DNA from: Deinococcus humi
GTDB taxonomy: Bacteria > Deinococcota > Deinococci > Deinococcales > Deinococcaceae
Direction: 5' to 3'
DNA: 64,000 nt
Assembly (NCBI RefSeq): GCF_014201875.1
Contig: NZ_JACHFL010000015.1
Location: forward strand, 62,001 to 126,000
The notes under the pieces are model-generated. The model saw nothing but the letters and a program-made list of their open reading frames with translations. It did no database searches and was not told the DNA's origin. Positions 20,795 through 33,218 of the stretch are shown one piece after another. A program made the translations under genes and the position numbers. Position 1 is the first letter of the stretch. Each line of letters starts with the position of its first letter.

Positions 20795-21321
20795 GACAGG
20801 ACCTCTGAGGCGGGAAGGGCAGGAGCGGCGGCCTCGTTCTCGGGTCGTCGCTCACTGGCCGCCACCGCCGCTTTCAGGAAATAACGCAGGCCCGCGCCCG
20901 CCGAGGCGTCGGTGTTCCAGCGCGGAATGACGTGCAGGTGAACGTGGGGAATGTGCGCCCCGCCTGCCGGAAAGACATTCCAGCCCACGGTGTAGCCGTC
21001 TGGTCTGACGGTGGCGTCCAGATGGGCGCGGACCTCGGCCAGCAGGGCGTGGACACCAGACACCTCGGCGGATGTCAGGTCAAAGACGCTCGCACAGGGA
21101 CGCCGGGTGACGATGATGCCAGAGTGAAGCAGGCCCTCTGAATGCTGGGGCTGGAGCTGGCTGTAGACGCACAACTCGTTCTGGATCGTGGATCCGGCTC
21201 CGTTGAGCTGTCCAGAGTCATCCGGCAGCAGCGGATTCTCCTGCGGGTGTGCCAGCCAATGCGCCCACTCCGCCTGCCGCTTGCCCAGGAGGTTCTCGTC
21301 CAGCGTGACCGTCACGTCCAT
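20791..21321 (-). CDS. HIT-family nucleotide hydrolase/transferase
   Basis: Histidine-triad protein, 176 residues. The catalytic motif HVHLHVIPR is at about residues 127-135, preceded by NVFPAGGAHIPH. Such enzymes hydrolyse or transfer AMP from dinucleoside polyphosphates or aminoacyl adenylates; the substrate here is unknown. GGAGGA precedes ATG 21321. It begins 3 bases after the argH stop. Confidence 0.88.
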   Translation of the reverse strand: MDVTVTLDENLLGKRQAEWAHWLAHPQENPLLPDDSGQLNGAGSTIQNELCVYSQLQPQHSEGLLHSGIIVTRRPCASVFDLTSAEVSGVHALLAEVRAHLDATVRPDGYTVGWNVFPAGGAHIPHVHLHVIPRWNTDASAGAGLRYFLKAAVAASERRPENEAAAPALPASEVLS

Positions 21322-21324
21322 GGG

Positions 21325-22734
21325 TCAGTCCTCCGCAACCATGCCCAGCGCCAGCCTGGCGGCATCAATCGCCTCCCGCACCCGTTGGGGCGCGGTGCCT
21401 CCGTAACTCAGGCGGTTCTTGACGCTCTCTTCCACGGTCAATGAGGCCGCGACTTCAGCGTTCAGCAACGGGTGGGCCGCCCCCAGTTCCCCATCTGTCA
21501 GCTCCCACAATTGTCGCCCGCTGCGGGAGGCCAGCCCCACCAGCCCGCCCACCACCTCATGCGCCTCGCGGAAGGGGACACCCTGGCGGGCCAGGAAGTC
21601 GGCCACATCGGTGGCGGTACTGTAGCCGCGCGCCGCCGCCTTGCGGGTCTTTTCGGCATGCCACTCGCACTTCGGCATCATGTCGGCATACAGACGCAAC
21701 ACGATACTCAGGGTGTCGTAGCTGTCGAACACGCCCTCCTTGTCCTCCTGCAAGTCCTTGTTGTAGGCCAGGGGGGTGCCCTTGACCACCGTCAGCAGGC
21801 CCATCAGGTTGCCGAAAACGCGCCCCGCCTTGCCCCGCGCCAGCTCGGACACGTCGGGATTCTTCTTCTGCGGCATGATGCTGCTGCCGGTGGTGTGCGA
21901 ATCGGGCAGGGTCAGAAAGCCGAACTCGAAGGTGGAGTACACGATCAGTTCCTCGCTCAGGCGCGAGAGGTGGGCCGACAGGATCGCGCAGGCGCTCAGA
22001 AATTCCAGCGCGAAGTCACGGCTGCCCACGCCGTCCAGGGAATTGGCGGTGGGACGGGCAAACCCCAGCGCCGTGGCCACCGTGTGACGGTCGATCGGCC
22101 ACGGCGTCCCAGCCAGCGCCGAGCTGCCCAGCGGCGACTCGTCCATGCGGGCGGCGGCATCCAGAAAACGGCCCTCGTCCCGCTCCAGCATGGCGACGTA
22201 GGCCATGAACCAGTGCGCCAGCAAGATGGGCTGCGCGACCTGAAGGTGCGTGTAGCCAGGCAGAATCACGCCTGCCTCCAGCGCCCGCTCGGCCTCCAAG
22301 ACCATCACGGCGCGCAGGGCTCGCGTCTGGGCCGCGAGATCGAGTGCGGCCTCCTTGGTAAAGAGGCGGAAGTCGACTGCCACCTGATCATTGCGGCTGC
22401 GGGCGGTGTGCAGCTTGCCCGCCACAGGGCCGATGCGGTCTCGGAGCGCCGCCTCAATGTTCATGTGCACGTCTTCACGGTCCAGACGCCACTCGAAATT
22501 CCCCGCACGGATGTCATCCAGCACGGCGTTCAGGCCGTCCGTGATCTGCGCAACTTCCTCGTCGGCCAGGATGCCTACCTGTCCCAGCATGGCGACGTGC
22601 GCCAACGAGCCCCGAATGTCCTGCTCGTACAGGCGCTGATCGAAGGAGACGGAGGCGTTGAACAGTTCCACGAGGCTGTCGGTGGCCGAAGCGAAACGGC
22701 CTCCCCAGAGTTTCTTATCCTTGGTGTTGGTCAT
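21325..22734 (-). CDS. argH: Argininosuccinate lyase
   Basis: Last step of arginine synthesis: argininosuccinate to arginine plus fumarate. The 469 residues carry LWGGRFASATDSLVE at the N-terminus and the fumarase/aspartase signature GSSIMPQKKNPDVSE around 280-294, with SRNDQVAVDFRLF and GYTHLQVAQP. ATG 22734 follows GGGAGA by about 8 bases; the longer in-frame start adds non-family residues. It is translated downstream of the lipoprotein gene. Confidence 0.97.
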   Translation of the reverse strand: MTNTKDKKLWGGRFASATDSLVELFNASVSFDQRLYEQDIRGSLAHVAMLGQVGILADEEVAQITDGLNAVLDDIRAGNFEWRLDREDVHMNIEAALRDRIGPVAGKLHTARSRNDQVAVDFRLFTKEAALDLAAQTRALRAVMVLEAERALEAGVILPGYTHLQVAQPILLAHWFMAYVAMLERDEGRFLDAAARMDESPLGSSALAGTPWPIDRHTVATALGFARPTANSLDGVGSRDFALEFLSACAILSAHLSRLSEELIVYSTFEFGFLTLPDSHTTGSSIMPQKKNPDVSELARGKAGRVFGNLMGLLTVVKGTPLAYNKDLQEDKEGVFDSYDTLSIVLRLYADMMPKCEWHAEKTRKAAARGYSTATDVADFLARQGVPFREAHEVVGGLVGLASRSGRQLWELTDGELGAAHPLLNAEVAASLTVEESVKNRLSYGGTAPQRVREAIDAARLALGMVAED

Positions 22735-22750
22735 CTGGTTTCTCCCAGTC

Positions 22751-23137
22751 TCAAGAAATGCTGCCGACATACAGGCGCACCAGGGCCAGAAACGCCACGA
22801 AGCCCAGCACGGCGCCGCTCGCGCCGATCAGAATGTATTTTCCTGCGCTGGGGCCGGCCGCCGCTGCCCGTTTACACGCCTCGTCGGCCACTGCGGGGCC
22901 GAAGGAGCGGACATCGGCCACCAGCACGGCGACCCCGGTGCAATCGGGAAAGGTCACGTAAACGTCGGCGGGCGTCTGGGCGTTCAGCTCCGCCAGCGCA
23001 ATAGTGTGGGCCGAGATGAACGCTTCGCCGCGTACAGTCTGCAGCGGCTGACCGCCGGGGCTGGTCATGGAGGGTGCGCACGAGGCCAGCGAGCATCCGA
23101 GGGCGAGCACGGAAAGGGCAAGACGGACACGGTTCAT
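22751..23137 (-). CDS. Lipoprotein with C-terminal membrane segment, unknown function
   Basis: 128 residues; signal peptide with lipobox SLASC (Cys20) and a second hydrophobic segment near the C-terminus (about 101-122). No family recognised. It overlaps the upstream GNAT stop by 4 bases and lies 16 bases before argH, so it is embedded in the arginine operon without an obvious metabolic link. Confidence 0.6.
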   Translation of the reverse strand: MNRVRLALSVLALGCSLASCAPSMTSPGGQPLQTVRGEAFISAHTIALAELNAQTPADVYVTFPDCTGVAVLVADVRSFGPAVADEACKRAAAAGPSAGKYILIGASGAVLGFVAFLALVRLYVGSIS

Positions 23138-23601
23138 GACAGACCTTCTTTGATGGCTTTGACCAGAACCAGCGGCGCCGGACTTCCCAGACTGGCAAAC
23201 GCATATCGCTCGTCGCTTTGCCTATATCCCAGCCGCTCGTAGAACGGCACGACGTCCAGATTGAATTGCGAGACCGCCAGCAGCACGCGACCGAATCCGT
23301 GCTGGGCGGCCCGGCCCTCCACCGCCCGCACCAGCGCAGCGCCGAGGCCCTGGCCCCTGGACTGGGGCAGGATGGCAAGGCGACTGAGCGTCAACGTCTC
23401 TGGGCCGTCCGGGCGAAAGCCGACGCAACCGATCACCTCTTCCCTATCCACGGCCACAAAGCCGCCTGCGGCGAGGGCGAACAGCGATTCCTCCAGGTCC
23501 TTCAGCGTCGTGCGGTTCCAGCTGGAGCGGGCGTCCATGCCCGCCGCCATCATCACGGCGTGGAAGGCGGGCAGGTCAGTGGACTTGGCCGGCCGGATCA
23601 C
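23134..23601 (-). CDS. GNAT N-acetyltransferase
   Basis: 155 residues from a GTG at 23601 that overlaps the upstream gene's stop (GTGA). It has an N-terminal IRPAKSTDLPAFHAV, a central VIGCVGFRPDG strand, acetyl-CoA loop AILPQSRGQGLGAALVRAVE, and the FYERLGYRQSDERYA closing motif. The substrate is unknown. It lies within the argG-argH transcript. Confidence 0.82.
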   Translation of the reverse strand: MIRPAKSTDLPAFHAVMMAAGMDARSSWNRTTLKDLEESLFALAAGGFVAVDREEVIGCVGFRPDGPETLTLSRLAILPQSRGQGLGAALVRAVEGRAAQHGFGRVLLAVSQFNLDVVPFYERLGYRQSDERYAFASLGSPAPLVLVKAIKEGLS

Positions 23602-24074
23602 GGAGCTTCCAGCGTCAGGCGCATCTCGTTGGTGGGCATGAAACCCAACCTTTCGTAGGTGGGCCGCCCGGCATCGGAGGCGTGCAGGCTGACCTGCTCT
23701 ACCCCGCGTGCCCGGCATTCGGCCAGCAGAACCCGCATCAACTGCCGTGCCAGGCCCTGCCCCCGCTGAGATGGGGCCACGTAGACGTTCAGGATGTAGG
23801 CCCGCAGAGGGGTCACGGTGCGTGGGCTGGGCGGCAGCGTCTGCCAGAGCACGCCCGCCCCGGCCACGACGTTCTCCCCTTCCTGAATCAGGACTCCGGA
23901 ATACGAGCCGTCGGCCAGAGCGCTGCGAAGCCATACCAGGCCGGGAACCGAACTCGCCTGGACCCGCGCCACGTCGCTGCCCATATCGGTGAACATGGCG
24001 TCACGCTGGGCCTGGATGGCTTCGGCGTCGGCGGGGCCAGCGGGGCGCAGGGTCAGGCCAAGGGGAAGGGTCAC
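23598..24074 (-). CDS. GNAT N-acetyltransferase
   Basis: 158-residue acetyltransferase beginning MTLPLGLTLRPAGPADAEAI, with acetyl-CoA loop YVAPSQRGQGLARQLMRVLL (about 113-132) and a C-terminal RPTYERLGFMPTNEMRL. It lies 2 bases after the argG stop. The substrate is unknown; GNATs next to arginine genes often turn out to be unrelated to arginine. Confidence 0.82.
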   Translation of the reverse strand: MTLPLGLTLRPAGPADAEAIQAQRDAMFTDMGSDVARVQASSVPGLVWLRSALADGSYSGVLIQEGENVVAGAGVLWQTLPPSPRTVTPLRAYILNVYVAPSQRGQGLARQLMRVLLAECRARGVEQVSLHASDAGRPTYERLGFMPTNEMRLTLEAP

Positions 24075-24076
24075 GC

Positions 24077-25342
<1,266 letters not shown>

Positions 25343-25472
25343 GGGCTGATTGTCTCCTAGAAAGGTCAGGCAACGCAAAATTCCGGCGCGTGAAAACGCC
25401 GCCTATACCCGGAATTCGGGTCAGGCGGTGTCTTTAGCGTCGGGAATTCGAGTTCGGCATTGAGTGTATTGT

Positions 25473-25528
25473 TATGCGCTAAAGCGCATAGCTATGCATA
25501 ATCTAGCAGACGAGCAGTAGTGGGTCAA
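25473..25528 (-). promoter_or_regulatory. argG promoter with tandem ARG-box-like operators
   Basis: On the minus strand -35 TTGACC (25528-25523) is spaced 17 bases from -10 TAGATT (25505-25500). Two 18-bp imperfect palindromes follow: 25473-25490 with perfect 8-bp arms TATGCGCT/AGCGCATA, and 25493-25510 beginning TATGCAT. They are separated by 2 bp and keep the TG...CA spacing of ArgR boxes. They cover the -10 and the expected start site, as expected for repression by ArgR. Confidence 0.65.
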
Positions 25529-25555
25529 GCTGTTCCAGAGCGCCGAAATGCAGTG

Positions 25556-25594
25556 ATTGGAGCGCCGTCAGAATCTGACGGTACTCCAATTTTT
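25556..25594 (+). terminator. Terminator-like hairpin in the argG upstream region
   Basis: ATTGGAG and CCGTCAGA pair with TCTGACGG and CTCCAAT across 25556-25590 (two-base mismatch CG/TA), then TTTTT. It is oriented on the plus strand, although no plus-strand gene precedes it. A second hairpin, GGAGACGC (25613-25620) / GCGTCTCC (25637-25644), may end the minus-strand response-regulator transcript. Confidence 0.55.
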
Positions 25595-25676
25595 CAGGTC
25601 ATTGACTGCAAAGGAGACGCCGCAGTCCATACCACAGCGTCTCCTCTACTTAATTTCCATTTCGAAAGAATGACTA

Positions 25677-26486
25677 TTAATGCAGTGAACGCTGCCCTGG
25701 GCCGATCGCTCGCGTCCGCATCCAGGATTTGACGCCGCTGGCAGCGGGGGTGTCGTGAACTACAGCTGTCAGAATGCCTGTGCCGAAAGGGCAAACCACC
25801 AGCACCCGGTCCCCGAACTCAATCTGCACAGCCTGCATGGGTAGGGTGCCGCCCAGATGGGTGCTGAGTGAGGCCGAGGTGCTGGACAGAAAGCCCAGAT
25901 AGGCGCCGAGCTGGGCGGGCAGCTGCGCCGAACCCGCGATCAGCTCGCCCTGCTCACCGAACACGCACGACGACAGCACGCCGGGCAGCAGATTGATCCC
26001 GCTCACGTATGCCTGCGCCTCCTGGAAGGTCAGTTCCGGGGGCTGCAGGACCGGGGTACTGGGCATCAGATCGTTCGGGCCAGTCTCAGGCACGTCATTG
26101 TGGGCGTCTTCCAGCCCGCCGCTGAGCCAGCCCCGCAGAGACGCCAGCAGTTCCTCGGAGCGCAGCGGCTTACGCATGACGTCCAGCACGCCCAGTTCGC
26201 GCGCCTGAAGCCGCAGATTCTCCTCCACAACGCCGCTCATCAGGACCACGGCCAGTTGCGGATGGCCCTCGCGCAACTGGCGCGCCAGTTCCAGCCCGTT
26301 CATCCCCGGCATCTGCACGTCGCTGAGCACCAGCGCGGTGTCGGGCGTCAGCACTTCTAGCGCGGCGCGGGCGCTGCTCGCCATCTGCACGCTGACATGT
26401 GGGGAGAGCAGACGGTGCATGGACAGCAGAACACCAGGACTGTCGTCCACGATCAGCACCGAAGGGTGGGGCGAAGAGGCCGTCAT
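25677..26486 (-). CDS. Response regulator: receiver domain plus Roadblock/LC7-like domain
   Basis: 269 residues. An N-terminal REC domain (about 8-120) has the acidic pair Asp14/Asp15, phospho-acceptor Asp56 in LVLSDVQMPG, Ser84 in VLMSG and Lys106 in MRKPL, so it should be phosphorylated. After a Pro-rich linker (about 128-150) there is a domain of about 100 residues (LLPGVLSSCVFGEQGELIA ... VQIEFGDRVLVVCPFG) that looks like a Roadblock/MglB-type fold; this second call is by pattern only. No kinase is adjacent. TAGGCT lies 9 bases before the ATG. Confidence 0.8.
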   Translation of the reverse strand: MTASSPHPSVLIVDDSPGVLLSMHRLLSPHVSVQMASSARAALEVLTPDTALVLSDVQMPGMNGLELARQLREGHPQLAVVLMSGVVEENLRLQARELGVLDVMRKPLRSEELLASLRGWLSGGLEDAHNDVPETGPNDLMPSTPVLQPPELTFQEAQAYVSGINLLPGVLSSCVFGEQGELIAGSAQLPAQLGAYLGFLSSTSASLSTHLGGTLPMQAVQIEFGDRVLVVCPFGTGILTAVVHDTPAASGVKSWMRTRAIGPGQRSLH

Positions 26487-26684
26487 AGTGCCCAGAGCCT
26501 AAGCAGGGGGCTGTATCGCACGCCTTACGGCATTCCCCTCTAAAGATGAGAATTTCACAAGGATTTATTAAGGTGCGGACTTCTTCATGAAATCCATTCA
26601 GGGCGTGGCCGCCCCTCCCGGCTCTTGCCTGTACCAAGCACTGCCCGCCTCCGCAGGTCCTTCAAAGCCACATTTGCGCCAGCT

Positions 26685-27146
26685 TCAGGGGCGGGCGTCT
26701 GGATCCGGCTGGGCACTGCCTGTGTCCTGTCCCTCGGCGAGCGGGGGCACCGGCGAGGGCCGACCCTCCTCGTCCACGGAGACAAACACGAACGTCCCAG
26801 TGGTGGCCAGTTCCTGTTCTCCGGTCGTCATGGTCTCGCGGTACACATCCACCCGCACGGTCATGCTGCTGCGCCCTACCCGCACCACCTGCGCGTCCAG
26901 GGCCACCGCGTCCCCCACCCGGATCGGCACGCGGAAGTCCACGCCGTCCATGCGGGCCGTGACCACGTTGCCGCCGCCGTGACGGACCGCCGCGACGCTG
27001 GCGGCCTTGTCCATGAGAGACAGAACCCAGCCGCCGAAGGCCGTGCCCAGGTAATTGGTGTCCTTGGGAAAGACCAGTTCCAGCATGCGGGCGCGGCTGC
27101 GGGGGGCTGGGGTGACGGCAGGTGGGGCGGCAAGCGGATCAGTCAT
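26685..27146 (-). CDS. Acyl-CoA thioesterase (hotdog, YciA/BFIT-type)
   Basis: Hydrolyses acyl-CoA thioesters; 153 residues. Family features: [31 protein letters not shown] with the catalytic Asn/Asp pattern, followed by [20 protein letters not shown]. The C-terminal 25 residues are Pro/Glu-rich. ATG 27146 lies 8 bases after TACACT (27160-27155) and has no Shine-Dalgarno. Confidence 0.9.
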   Translation of the reverse strand: MTDPLAAPPAVTPAPRSRARMLELVFPKDTNYLGTAFGGWVLSLMDKAASVAAVRHGGGNVVTARMDGVDFRVPIRVGDAVALDAQVVRVGRSSMTVRVDVYRETMTTGEQELATTGTFVFVSVDEEGRPSPVPPLAEGQDTGSAQPDPDARP

Positions 27147-27222
27147 CGGCCAGAAGTGTAGTGCGTGCCTGACCCGGCCCAGACCTTTCACCCGCGAACT
27201 TCATCAATTGGGGGCCGAGCAT

Positions 27223-27251
27223 TTGACACCCCCGCCTGCCCATGACAGCAT
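27223..27251 (+). promoter_or_regulatory. Probable livK promoter
   Basis: Consensus -35 TTGACA (27223-27228) with a weak -10 CAGCAT (27246-27251) at 17-base spacing, about 88 bases before the livK ATG. Confidence 0.4.
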
Positions 27252-27338
27252 GTGAGCACGCACAACTTGTACTGCGTTCAGCGCACCAGAGGCACGGCTC
27301 AGTCCCGGCCCACGCGACTGGATCACGGAGGTTCATCC

Positions 27339-28478
27339 ATGAAGACCAGACTTCTGTTCCCTGCCCTCGTTCTGGCCCTCGCCGGGTCCGCCTACGCCGA
27401 TAAGGTGGTCAATATCGGCTACTCCGGCCCCCTCTCGGGAGGCGCGGCCTTCTACGGCAAGGATGTCCAGAGTGGCATCGAGATGGGCATCAACGACATC
27501 AATAAGGCGGGCGGCGTGACCGTGAACGGCGAGAAGGTCACCTTCAAGCTCGTCAGCCTGGATGACCGGTACCTGCCCAACGAGACGGCCACCAACGTCA
27601 AGCGCCTGACCTCGCAGGGCATCGACATCGTCTTCGTGCCGCATGCCGGGGGCATCCTGACCGTGCAGCCGATGACCACCCGCGATCCCGAGTTCCTGCT
27701 GGTGGCCTACTCCAGCGAGCCCAAGATTCTGGAGGCCAAGAACCCGCTGACCTTCATGCTGCCGCCGCGCTACGACAACTACCTGCAGCCCTTCGTGAGC
27801 ACACAGATGAAGGCCTTCGGCAAGAAGCTGGGCATGGTCGGCACCACCAGCGCCTACGGCAAGCAGTGGGCCGAGGCCGTGACCGGCGAATGGAAGAAGC
27901 AGGGGGGCACCGTGGGCGCGGACAACGGCGTGGACTACGGCACCACCGTGGACTACAGCGCCGCCGTGACCAAGGCGCTGTCGGAGAAGCCCGACGTGCT
28001 GTTCATCGGCGGCCCCAGCCAGCCCACCGCGCTGGTGGTCAAGGCGGCCCGCGAACAGGGTTTTAAGGGCGGCTTTATCGTGATGGATCAGGCGAAGTTC
28101 GAGCAGATGGATCAGGTGGTGCCGGTGTCGTACCTGAACGGCTCGGTGGGGGTGCTGCCCACCAAGGAGTTCGCCGGGACCCAGCTCTTCGTGAACCAGT
28201 ATCAGCGGGCCTACAAAAAGATCCCCACCAGCGAAGCGGCCCTGAACTACATGGGCATCAACGTGATCGCCAAGGCGATGGAATTGGCCGGGACCACCGA
28301 TGATCCGACCAAGATCAAGGCCAAGCTGGACGCCGCCGCCAAAGCGCTGCCCCAGAACAGGACCGTCTTCAAGATGCTGGGCGTGACCCCGGACGGACAC
28401 GCCGATGCCGAATTCCTCATCGCCAGCGTCAAGGACGGTAAATACACCAAGCTGCGCGTCGGCAAGGTCTTCAAGTAA
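27339..28478 (+). CDS. livK: Branched-chain amino acid ABC transporter, periplasmic binding protein
   Basis: Type I periplasmic-binding protein (379 residues) that delivers Leu/Ile/Val or related amino acids or amides. The signal peptide [20 protein letters not shown] precedes [20 protein letters not shown], the usual opening of the family. GGAGG sits before ATG 27339; the upstream in-frame extension is not coding. A terminator at 28531-28563 separates it from livHMGF, allowing more binding protein than permease. The exact substrate is not readable. Confidence 0.9.
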   Translation: MKTRLLFPALVLALAGSAYADKVVNIGYSGPLSGGAAFYGKDVQSGIEMGINDINKAGGVTVNGEKVTFKLVSLDDRYLPNETATNVKRLTSQGIDIVFVPHAGGILTVQPMTTRDPEFLLVAYSSEPKILEAKNPLTFMLPPRYDNYLQPFVSTQMKAFGKKLGMVGTTSAYGKQWAEAVTGEWKKQGGTVGADNGVDYGTTVDYSAAVTKALSEKPDVLFIGGPSQPTALVVKAAREQGFKGGFIVMDQAKFEQMDQVVPVSYLNGSVGVLPTKEFAGTQLFVNQYQRAYKKIPTSEAALNYMGINVIAKAMELAGTTDDPTKIKAKLDAAAKALPQNRTVFKMLGVTPDGHADAEFLIASVKDGKYTKLRVGKVFK

Positions 28479-28530
28479 GGCGGGTGGGACGACGCCTCAG
28501 GGTCTGCCTGAGTGCCCCGTCCCGCTGCCC

Positions 28531-28563
28531 GCGCCCCGACGCATCTTTGCGGGGCGCGTTTTG
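28531..28563 (+). terminator. Intra-operon terminator between livK and livH
   Basis: Stem GCGCCCCG (28531-28538) / CGGGGCGC (28550-28557) followed by GTTTTG. Partial read-through or a separate livH promoter would express the permease genes. Confidence 0.75.
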
Positions 28564-28702
28564 ATTGCTGGAAGCCGGAGTGTGGAGACGGTCCCGCCGA
28601 TAAGCGGCCCCACCTTCCAGTTTCAGTCCTTTCAGTCCCATCGCTCAGGTCACCTCTTCTGACCAAGACCGCCCCGCTCACCCCTTCCGGAGGACTTGCC
28701 CC

Positions 28703-29559
28703 TTGACCACTTTTTTGCAACAACTCTTCAATGCGCTGGCGCTGGGCGGGGTCTACGCCCTGGTGGCGCTGGGCCTGACCCTGGTCTACGGCGTGATGCG
28801 CGTGCCGAACTTTGCGCACGGCGGCTTGTATATGCTGGGCGCGTACCTGACCTACGCCTCGCTGACGGCGCTGGGCATCGGCTATGTGCCGTCGCTGATC
28901 GTGGCCGCCATCGGGGTGGCGCTGCTGGCCGCCCTGATGGAACGGGTGATCTTCTATCCGCTGAGAAACGCGCCGCATGTGTCGCCCATGATCGCCGCGA
29001 TTGGCGTGCTGTTCTTCCTGGAGGCCGCCGTGCAACTGATCTGGGGGCCGGACTTCAAGCAGATTGCCGAACCCGTGAGCGGCATCGTGAATCTGGGCGG
29101 CGTAATCATTACGTGGCAACGCCTGATCGTGATCATCGCCAGCGTGATCGTCATGGTGGGCCTGAATTTTTTCCTGAAACGCACCCTGACCGGCGCGACC
29201 ATCGAGGCCATGTCACAGAACCGTGAGGGCGCGCGGCTGGTGGGCATCAACACCAACCGGGTGGGCGCGATGACCTTCGCCATCTCCGGGGCGCTGGCCG
29301 CCGTCGCCGCGGCGCTGATCGCCCCCATCAATGCGGTGGCCCCCAGCATGGGCGAGGTCATGAACCTCAAGGTGTTCGCCATCATCATCCTGGGCGGCAT
29401 GGGCAGTGTGCCGGGGGCCATTGTGGGCGCTTTCCTGCTGTCCTTCTCGGAAGTGTTCGGCGGGTACTACATCAACCTGGACTTTGCCGATGTGATCGGC
29501 TTCGCCATGCTGGTGCTGGTGCTGGCGCTCCGGCCCCAGGGGCTGTTCAAGAGGGGCGT

Positions 29560-29563
<4 letters not shown>
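28703..29563 (+). CDS. livH: Branched-chain amino acid ABC transporter permease LivH
   Basis: Integral membrane permease of 286 residues with eight or so hydrophobic segments. Family features: [33 protein letters not shown] at the N-terminus, and the EAA-like loop with [19 protein letters not shown]. The TTG start at 28703 is chosen because GGAGGAC lies about 9-12 bases upstream and the next Met is too deep in the fold. It overlaps livM by 4 bases. Confidence 0.93.
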
Positions 29564-30556
<993 letters not shown>

Positions 30557-30570
<14 letters not shown>

Positions 30571-31360
30571 GGGGCTGGGCATCCGCTTCGGGGGCAACCA
30601 CGCCGTTCAGGACGTGACCGCCAGCATTGAAGCCGGGAAGATCACCGCCATCATCGGGCCGAACGGAGCGGGCAAGAGCACTTTCTTCAACCTGATTTCA
30701 GGCTTCTACCAGCCGACTTCGGGCAGCATTCACTTTCTGGGCCAGGACATCACCCGCCTGGCCACGCACGACGTGGTGGCGCGCGGCATTGCCCGCACGT
30801 TCCAGACCACCACCATCTACCGGGAACTCAGCGTGCTGGACAACGCCATGATCGGCCACCGCGTCCGCACCCGCGCCGGGCTGTGGGACGCCCTGCTGCG
30901 CACCGGACGCGAGAGGCGCGACGAGCAGGAAAGCCGCGCGGGGGGAATGGCAGCGCTGGAACGCGTGGGGCTGGCCGCGCAGGCGGGGCTCCCCGCCGGA
31001 GCGCTGACGCAGGAGGGCCAGAAACGTGTCGGAATTGCGATGGCGCTGTCCAGTGATCCCAAACTGCTGCTGCTGGACGAGCCCGCCGCCGGCATGAACC
31101 CCGAGGAGACCGTCAATCTGATGGGCCTGATCCGCGAACTGGTGGGGGGTGGCCTGAGCGTGGCCCTGGTAGAGCACAAGATGAGCCTGGTGATGGGGCT
31201 GGCCGACGAGATCCTGGTGATGCATCACGGCCAGAAAATCGCCGAGGGCACGCCCGCGCAGGTCAGCCGTAACCCCGCCGTGATCGAGGCGTACCTGGGC
31301 AGCCACGCCCACGGCGGCCAGATGGGTCAAGCCGGGGCCGGGGAGGCGTCCCATGCTTGA
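30557..31360 (+). CDS. livG: Branched-chain amino acid ABC transporter ATP-binding protein LivG
   Basis: ATPase of 267 residues. Walker [10 protein letters not shown] (about residues 34-42), a signature region reading [17 protein letters not shown] (LTQEG replaces the usual LSGGQ-like LSYGQ), and Walker [14 protein letters not shown]. The altered signature is the only oddity. The GTG start at 30557 lies inside the end of livM and is preceded by AAGGAGG. Confidence 0.92.
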
Positions 31361-32060
31361 GGTCCGGGATCTGAGCGTCAATTACGGCCATTTCACTGCG
31401 CTGCACAGCGTCTCCCTGAACGTCAATCCCGGCGAGATCGTGGTGATGCTGGGGGCCAACGGGGCGGGCAAGAGCACGCTGTTCCGCACGCTGTCGGGCC
31501 TGCAACGGGCCAGCGGCGGCACGGCCAAGTGGAACGGCACGCCACTGACCGGGGGCAAACCCGAATACAACGTGGCGCACGGCGTCGCGCAGTGCCCCGA
31601 AGGCCGTCTGCTGTTCCCCGAACTGAGTGTGGAGAAGAATCTGCGGCTGGGCGCGTTCGTCCACCGCAAGGACACGGCGGGCACGAACCGCGAGTTGGAG
31701 CGCGTCTATACCCTGTTTCCTGATCTGGTACAGAAACGCCATGCCCCCGCCGGAAGCCTGTCGGGCGGGCAGCAGCAGATGGTGGCGATTGCCCGTTCGC
31801 TGATGGCCCGTCCCTCCCTGCTGCTGCTGGACGAACCCAGCCTCGGCCTGGCGCCACTGGTGGTGGAACAGGTGTTCGCCGCCGTGCAGCGCGTCAACGA
31901 GGCCGGGGTCAGCGTACTGCTGGCCGAGCAGAACGCCTTTGCCGCCTTAGGCATCGCGCACCGGGGCTACGTGATGGAAAGCGGCGTGCTGACCCTGCAG
32001 GGCACCCAGCAGGAACTGATGACCGATGACCGGGTCAGGAGCGCTTACCTGGGGGTCTAA
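31353..32060 (+). CDS. livF: Branched-chain amino acid ABC transporter ATP-binding protein LivF
   Basis: Second ATPase, 235 residues: Walker [10 protein letters not shown] (36-44), [17 protein letters not shown] typical of LivF, signature [17 protein letters not shown], and Walker [13 protein letters not shown]. It overlaps the livG end by 8 bases and is last in the operon. No clear terminator is seen in the 146 bases before trpS. Confidence 0.93.
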   Translation: MLEVRDLSVNYGHFTALHSVSLNVNPGEIVVMLGANGAGKSTLFRTLSGLQRASGGTAKWNGTPLTGGKPEYNVAHGVAQCPEGRLLFPELSVEKNLRLGAFVHRKDTAGTNRELERVYTLFPDLVQKRHAPAGSLSGGQQQMVAIARSLMARPSLLLLDEPSLGLAPLVVEQVFAAVQRVNEAGVSVLLAEQNAFAALGIAHRGYVMESGVLTLQGTQQELMTDDRVRSAYLGV

Positions 32061-32191
32061 AGGCTTCTCAGCAGCCAAGCGTTTCACCCTGAGCGCAGCT
32101 CTCTCCTCGCCGTCTGGCCGGTCAGCAGGAGCTGCGCCTTCGCCTGCCTTTTCTCCGCCAGCTGCTACAAAGCGCTTCCCCTCTGGCCCGC

Positions 32192-32197
32192 TACAAT
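32192..32197 (+). promoter_or_regulatory. Leaderless-type -10 box of trpS
   Basis: TACAAT lies 9 bases before the trpS ATG at 32207; no Shine-Dalgarno sits in between. Confidence 0.45.
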
Positions 32198-32206
32198 GCC
32201 CCGGTT

Positions 32207-33205
<999 letters not shown>

Positions 33206-33218
33206 GGAGGCCGGGGGC

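Noticed and set aside
25472..25500. Radiation/desiccation response motif (RDRM) upstream of argG
   Set aside because: TTATG...CATAA ends are present, but spacing and centre differ from the 17-bp RDRM; the site fits a tandem ARG-box better.
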